Source: VRUE01 sp963718755
Lineage (GTDB): Bacteria; Actinomycetota; Thermoleophilia; Solirubrobacterales; 70-9
NCBI GenBank assembly: GCA_963718755.1
Contig: OY970376.1
Span: 1,302,001-1,366,000 of the forward strand
Direction: 5' to 3'
Length of the DNA stretch: 64,000 nucleotides
Both the position numbers and the translations under genes were made by a program. Each line of letters opens with the position of its first letter. Within the stretch, counting starts at the first letter, position 1. The notes below the pieces were generated by a model, which was not told where the DNA came from, ran no database searches, and saw nothing but the letters and a program-made list of their open reading frames with translations. Below, piece by piece: positions 62,274-64,000 of the stretch.

Positions 62274-63940
62274 TCCTCTCTGCGGTCGGCGTCCTTGCCG
62301 CCGCAACCGCCGCCGCAGCGTCGATCATCCTCCCGCCCGGACGCGCCCGCGCAACGACGATGCTGCTGGCGCTCGCCCTCTTCCCGATCCTGATCCTCGG
62401 CGATCAGTGGCACTCAGCCCAGATCGCCGACTTGCGCGACAACCCAGTCAGCTTCGCTGCGCTTGGCGTCGCCACGGTAGCCGCCAGCCTGATTCTGGCG
62501 GCGATCTTCCGACGCTGGCCGATCTTGCTGCCGCTGGCGATCGTTGCGGCGCTGCCTTTTCGTGTGCCGCTGGAGGCTGGCGGCGATACGGCGAACCTCC
62601 TGGTGCCGCTGTATCTCGTGATCGCTGGGGGCGTCCTATCGGCGGCGCTGCGTGAGTGGACGGGTGGGGGTGTCCCACTCGCACAGCGGCGTCCTGTTTT
62701 TCGCACTACGCACTCGGCGAGAGAGACAGACTCCAAGGCGAAAAACCCAGCAAGCGAGGGGGACACCCCCACCCGTCCACACCTCCTCCTGCCATACGTC
62801 CTGGCCGGGGTCGTACTGCTTTATGCGCTGCAGACGCTTTACTCCCCGGATTTCTCCAAATCGCTTCAGAACGTGTGCTTTTTCTTCGTTCCGTTTTCGC
62901 TGGTCTATGCGCTGCTGCGGGACATCAAGTGGGATCGGAAGCTCCTGCAGTACGTGCTTGTAGTTGTTGCAGTCGAGGCGGCGGCGTTTGTGATCGTGGG
63001 CTCGATCGAGTACCTCAGCCGGGAGCTGTTCTGGAATGACCAAGTCATCAGGTCGAACGAATTCCACACTTACTTCAGGGTCAACTCGATCTTCTGGGAT
63101 CCGAACATCTATGGGCGGTATTTGGCGCTGGTGATCGTGCTTGCGATGTCGGCGCTGCTGTGGGTGAAGGAGCGGCGGACGTTTGCGCTGCTTACGGGAT
63201 TGGTTGCGGTTCTCTGGCTTGGGCTGGTCGTAACCTTCTCGCAGTCGAGCTTCGCCGCGCTTCTGGTCGGCCTGGCTGTCCTCGCAGCCTTGAGATGGAG
63301 CTGGCGTTGGACGCTTGCCGCAGTGGGTGCTGGCGCTGTCCTTGCCGTCGTCATCGTCCTCTTCGCCGGCGGCGTCTCGAAGCTGAGTCCCGACCGCTTC
63401 AACGTCGACACCGGTGGCCGCGCCAACCTCGTCTCCGGCGGCACCGACCTCTTCGCCCAACGCCCGCTCTGGGGTTACGGCTCCGGCAGCTTCCCCCGCG
63501 CCTACCGCGAACACATCGCAACGAAAAAAGCTCCCGTGTCCGTGTCCCACACTGAGCCGGTAACCGTCGCAGCGGAGCAGGGCCTGATTGGCTTGATGGC
63601 CTACGCAGCTCTCCTAATCGTGGCCCTATGGGCCATGGCAACCGGCCTGTTCCCTGGCCGGGAGGGTGGGGGTGTCCCACTCGCACAGCGGCGTCCTGTT
63701 TTTCGCACTACGCACTCGGCGAGAGAGACAGACTCCAAGGCGAAAAACCCAGCAAGCGAGGGGGACACCCCCACCCTCCCCCGAGCCCAACGAGTCGCGC
63801 GCATAGCCGTCCTCGCAGCCTTCGTAGCCCTCCTGGTCCACACCATGGCCTACGCGGGGTTCTACGAGGACCCAATTGCTTGGGTGCTGCTCGCGATGGG
63901 AGCATCGCTGGCGAGCGTGCCGGTCCGTGGCGACGCTTAG
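62270..63940 (+). CDS. O-antigen ligase/polymerase family (Wzy-like) membrane protein with two in-frame inserts
   Basis: 556 residues with about 12 membrane helices and the large loop containing NEFHTYFRVNSIFWDPNIYG and WGYGSGSFPRAYREHIA typical of O-antigen ligase/Wzy proteins, which join or polymerise glycan units on a lipid carrier. Two copies of the same 37-residue peptide, starting GGGVPLAQRRPVFRTTHSAR, sit between helices at about residues 131-167 and 466-502. Each is encoded by a palindromic element. TTG start overlaps the previous stop. Confidence 0.88.
   Translation: MILSAVGVLAAATAAAASIILPPGRARATTMLLALALFPILILGDQWHSAQIADLRDNPVSFAALGVATVAASLILAAIFRRWPILLPLAIVAALPFRVPLEAGGDTANLLVPLYLVIAGGVLSAALREWTGGGVPLAQRRPVFRTTHSARETDSKAKNPASEGDTPTRPHLLLPYVLAGVVLLYALQTLYSPDFSKSLQNVCFFFVPFSLVYALLRDIKWDRKLLQYVLVVVAVEAAAFVIVGSIEYLSRELFWNDQVIRSNEFHTYFRVNSIFWDPNIYGRYLALVIVLAMSALLWVKERRTFALLTGLVAVLWLGLVVTFSQSSFAALLVGLAVLAALRWSWRWTLAAVGAGAVLAVVIVLFAGGVSKLSPDRFNVDTGGRANLVSGGTDLFAQRPLWGYGSGSFPRAYREHIATKKAPVSVSHTEPVTVAAEQGLIGLMAYAALLIVALWAMATGLFPGREGGGVPLAQRRPVFRTTHSARETDSKAKNPASEGDTPTLPRAQRVARIAVLAAFVALLVHTMAYAGFYEDPIAWVLLAMGASLASVPVRGDA
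62656..62780. repeat. in-frame palindromic element, family 4 copy 1
   Basis: Perfect 21-nt arms (62656-62676 and 62760-62780). The 83-nt interior is identical to that of copy 2 (63679-63761). Inside, GTTTTTCGC pairs with GCGAAAAAC, and CTCGC with GCGAG. The whole element is translated without a stop. Confidence 0.95.
63660..63780. repeat. in-frame palindromic element, family 4 copy 2
   Basis: Perfect 19-nt arms (63660-63678 and 63762-63780). The outermost bases (GGGA/TCCC) differ from copy 1 (GTGGAC/GTCCAC), but still pair within the copy. Interior identical to copy 1, same orientation and reading frame. Identity between the copies covers about 113 nt. Confidence 0.95.
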
Positions 63941-63949
63941 GCTGGCGAC

Positions 63950-64000
63950 GTGTCTGGCTATCTGCGTCGATTAGCGACGACCGGCGCCGCCTACACGGCG
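63950..64000 (+). CDS. start of a probable polysaccharide flippase (partial)
   Basis: A GTG 9 nt after the ligase stop opens a frame encoding (V)SGYLRRLATTGAAYTA to the window end. This resembles the N-terminus of Wzx/MATE-type oligosaccharide flippases, and the position fits. Only 17 codons are visible. Confidence 0.5.
   Translation, partial: MSGYLRRLATTGAAYTA

Noticed and set aside
62656..63780. Insertion sequence or MITE with fixed terminal repeats
   Set aside because: No transposase and no clear target-site duplication; the outer arm bases differ between the two copies, so the ends are not fixed element termini.

Overview
The window is high-GC, gene-dense bacterial chromosome. Gene content points to an actinobacterium outside the usual Mycobacterium/Streptomyces groups, most likely class Thermoleophilia (Solirubrobacterales). 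The reasons are menaquinone-type respiration with a Bacillus-like split cytochrome b, FHA/PP2C/PASTA-kinase cell-wall control, frequent GTG/TTG starts, and small secreted families I cannot place elsewhere. The taxon is an inference; no rRNA is present.

Layout. 1-3.7 kb: a partial MMPL transporter diverges from two secreted four-cysteine paralogues, followed by tRNA-Lys. 3.8-10.1 kb: a TPR-like protein, tatC and tatA, a zinc-ribbon protein, and a leftward operon for the Rieske/cytochrome b/c complex plus menaquinone methyltransferase and polyprenyl synthase. 10.4-14.8 kb: a second MMPL transporter and secreted proteins, including a third four-cysteine paralogue. 14.9-18.7 kb: heme genes hemB, a fused siroheme-decarboxylase-like gene, and hemL. 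18.8-28.4 kb: an ABC exporter, YmdB, a membrane glycosyltransferase-like protein, a phosphodiesterase, an aminotransferase, a D-Ala-D-Ala-ligase-like gene, a bifunctional nuclease and tRNA-Ile. 28.4-42.5 kb: the origin-type region. parB, parA, rsmG, khpB, yidC, yidD, rnpA and rpmH run left; dnaA, dnaN, recF, dciA, gyrB and gyrA run right. 42.9-58.9 kb: HNH protein, pheA, a kinase, FhaA, FhaB, PP2C, RodA, PbpA, PknB and Ddl in one rightward cell-wall block, then a third kinase, purM, uppP and dedA. 59-64 kb: start of a surface-polysaccharide cluster (CapD-like, LytR_C, FlgD-like, O-antigen ligase, flippase start).

The most unusual content is not in the genes. At least a dozen places carry an inverted repeat of about 90-150 nt. 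Its outer arms (17-35 nt) are perfectly or almost perfectly complementary to each other but different at every site, and they often begin at or include a stop codon. Several share conserved internal sequence, which defines at least three families: the pair 16.6/30.8 kb; the pair 42.5/42.8 kb; and 31.6/44.4 kb plus a decayed copy at 31.5 kb. A fourth family is present twice, in frame, inside one O-antigen-ligase gene. Separately, four short hairpins with a conserved CATATCTG-type loop and (in the clearest copies) opposed GGA motifs sit just upstream of gene starts (19.5, 47.8, 49.1, 58.9 kb) and look like a cis-acting RNA motif. No insertion sequence, CRISPR array, prophage or rRNA operon was seen.
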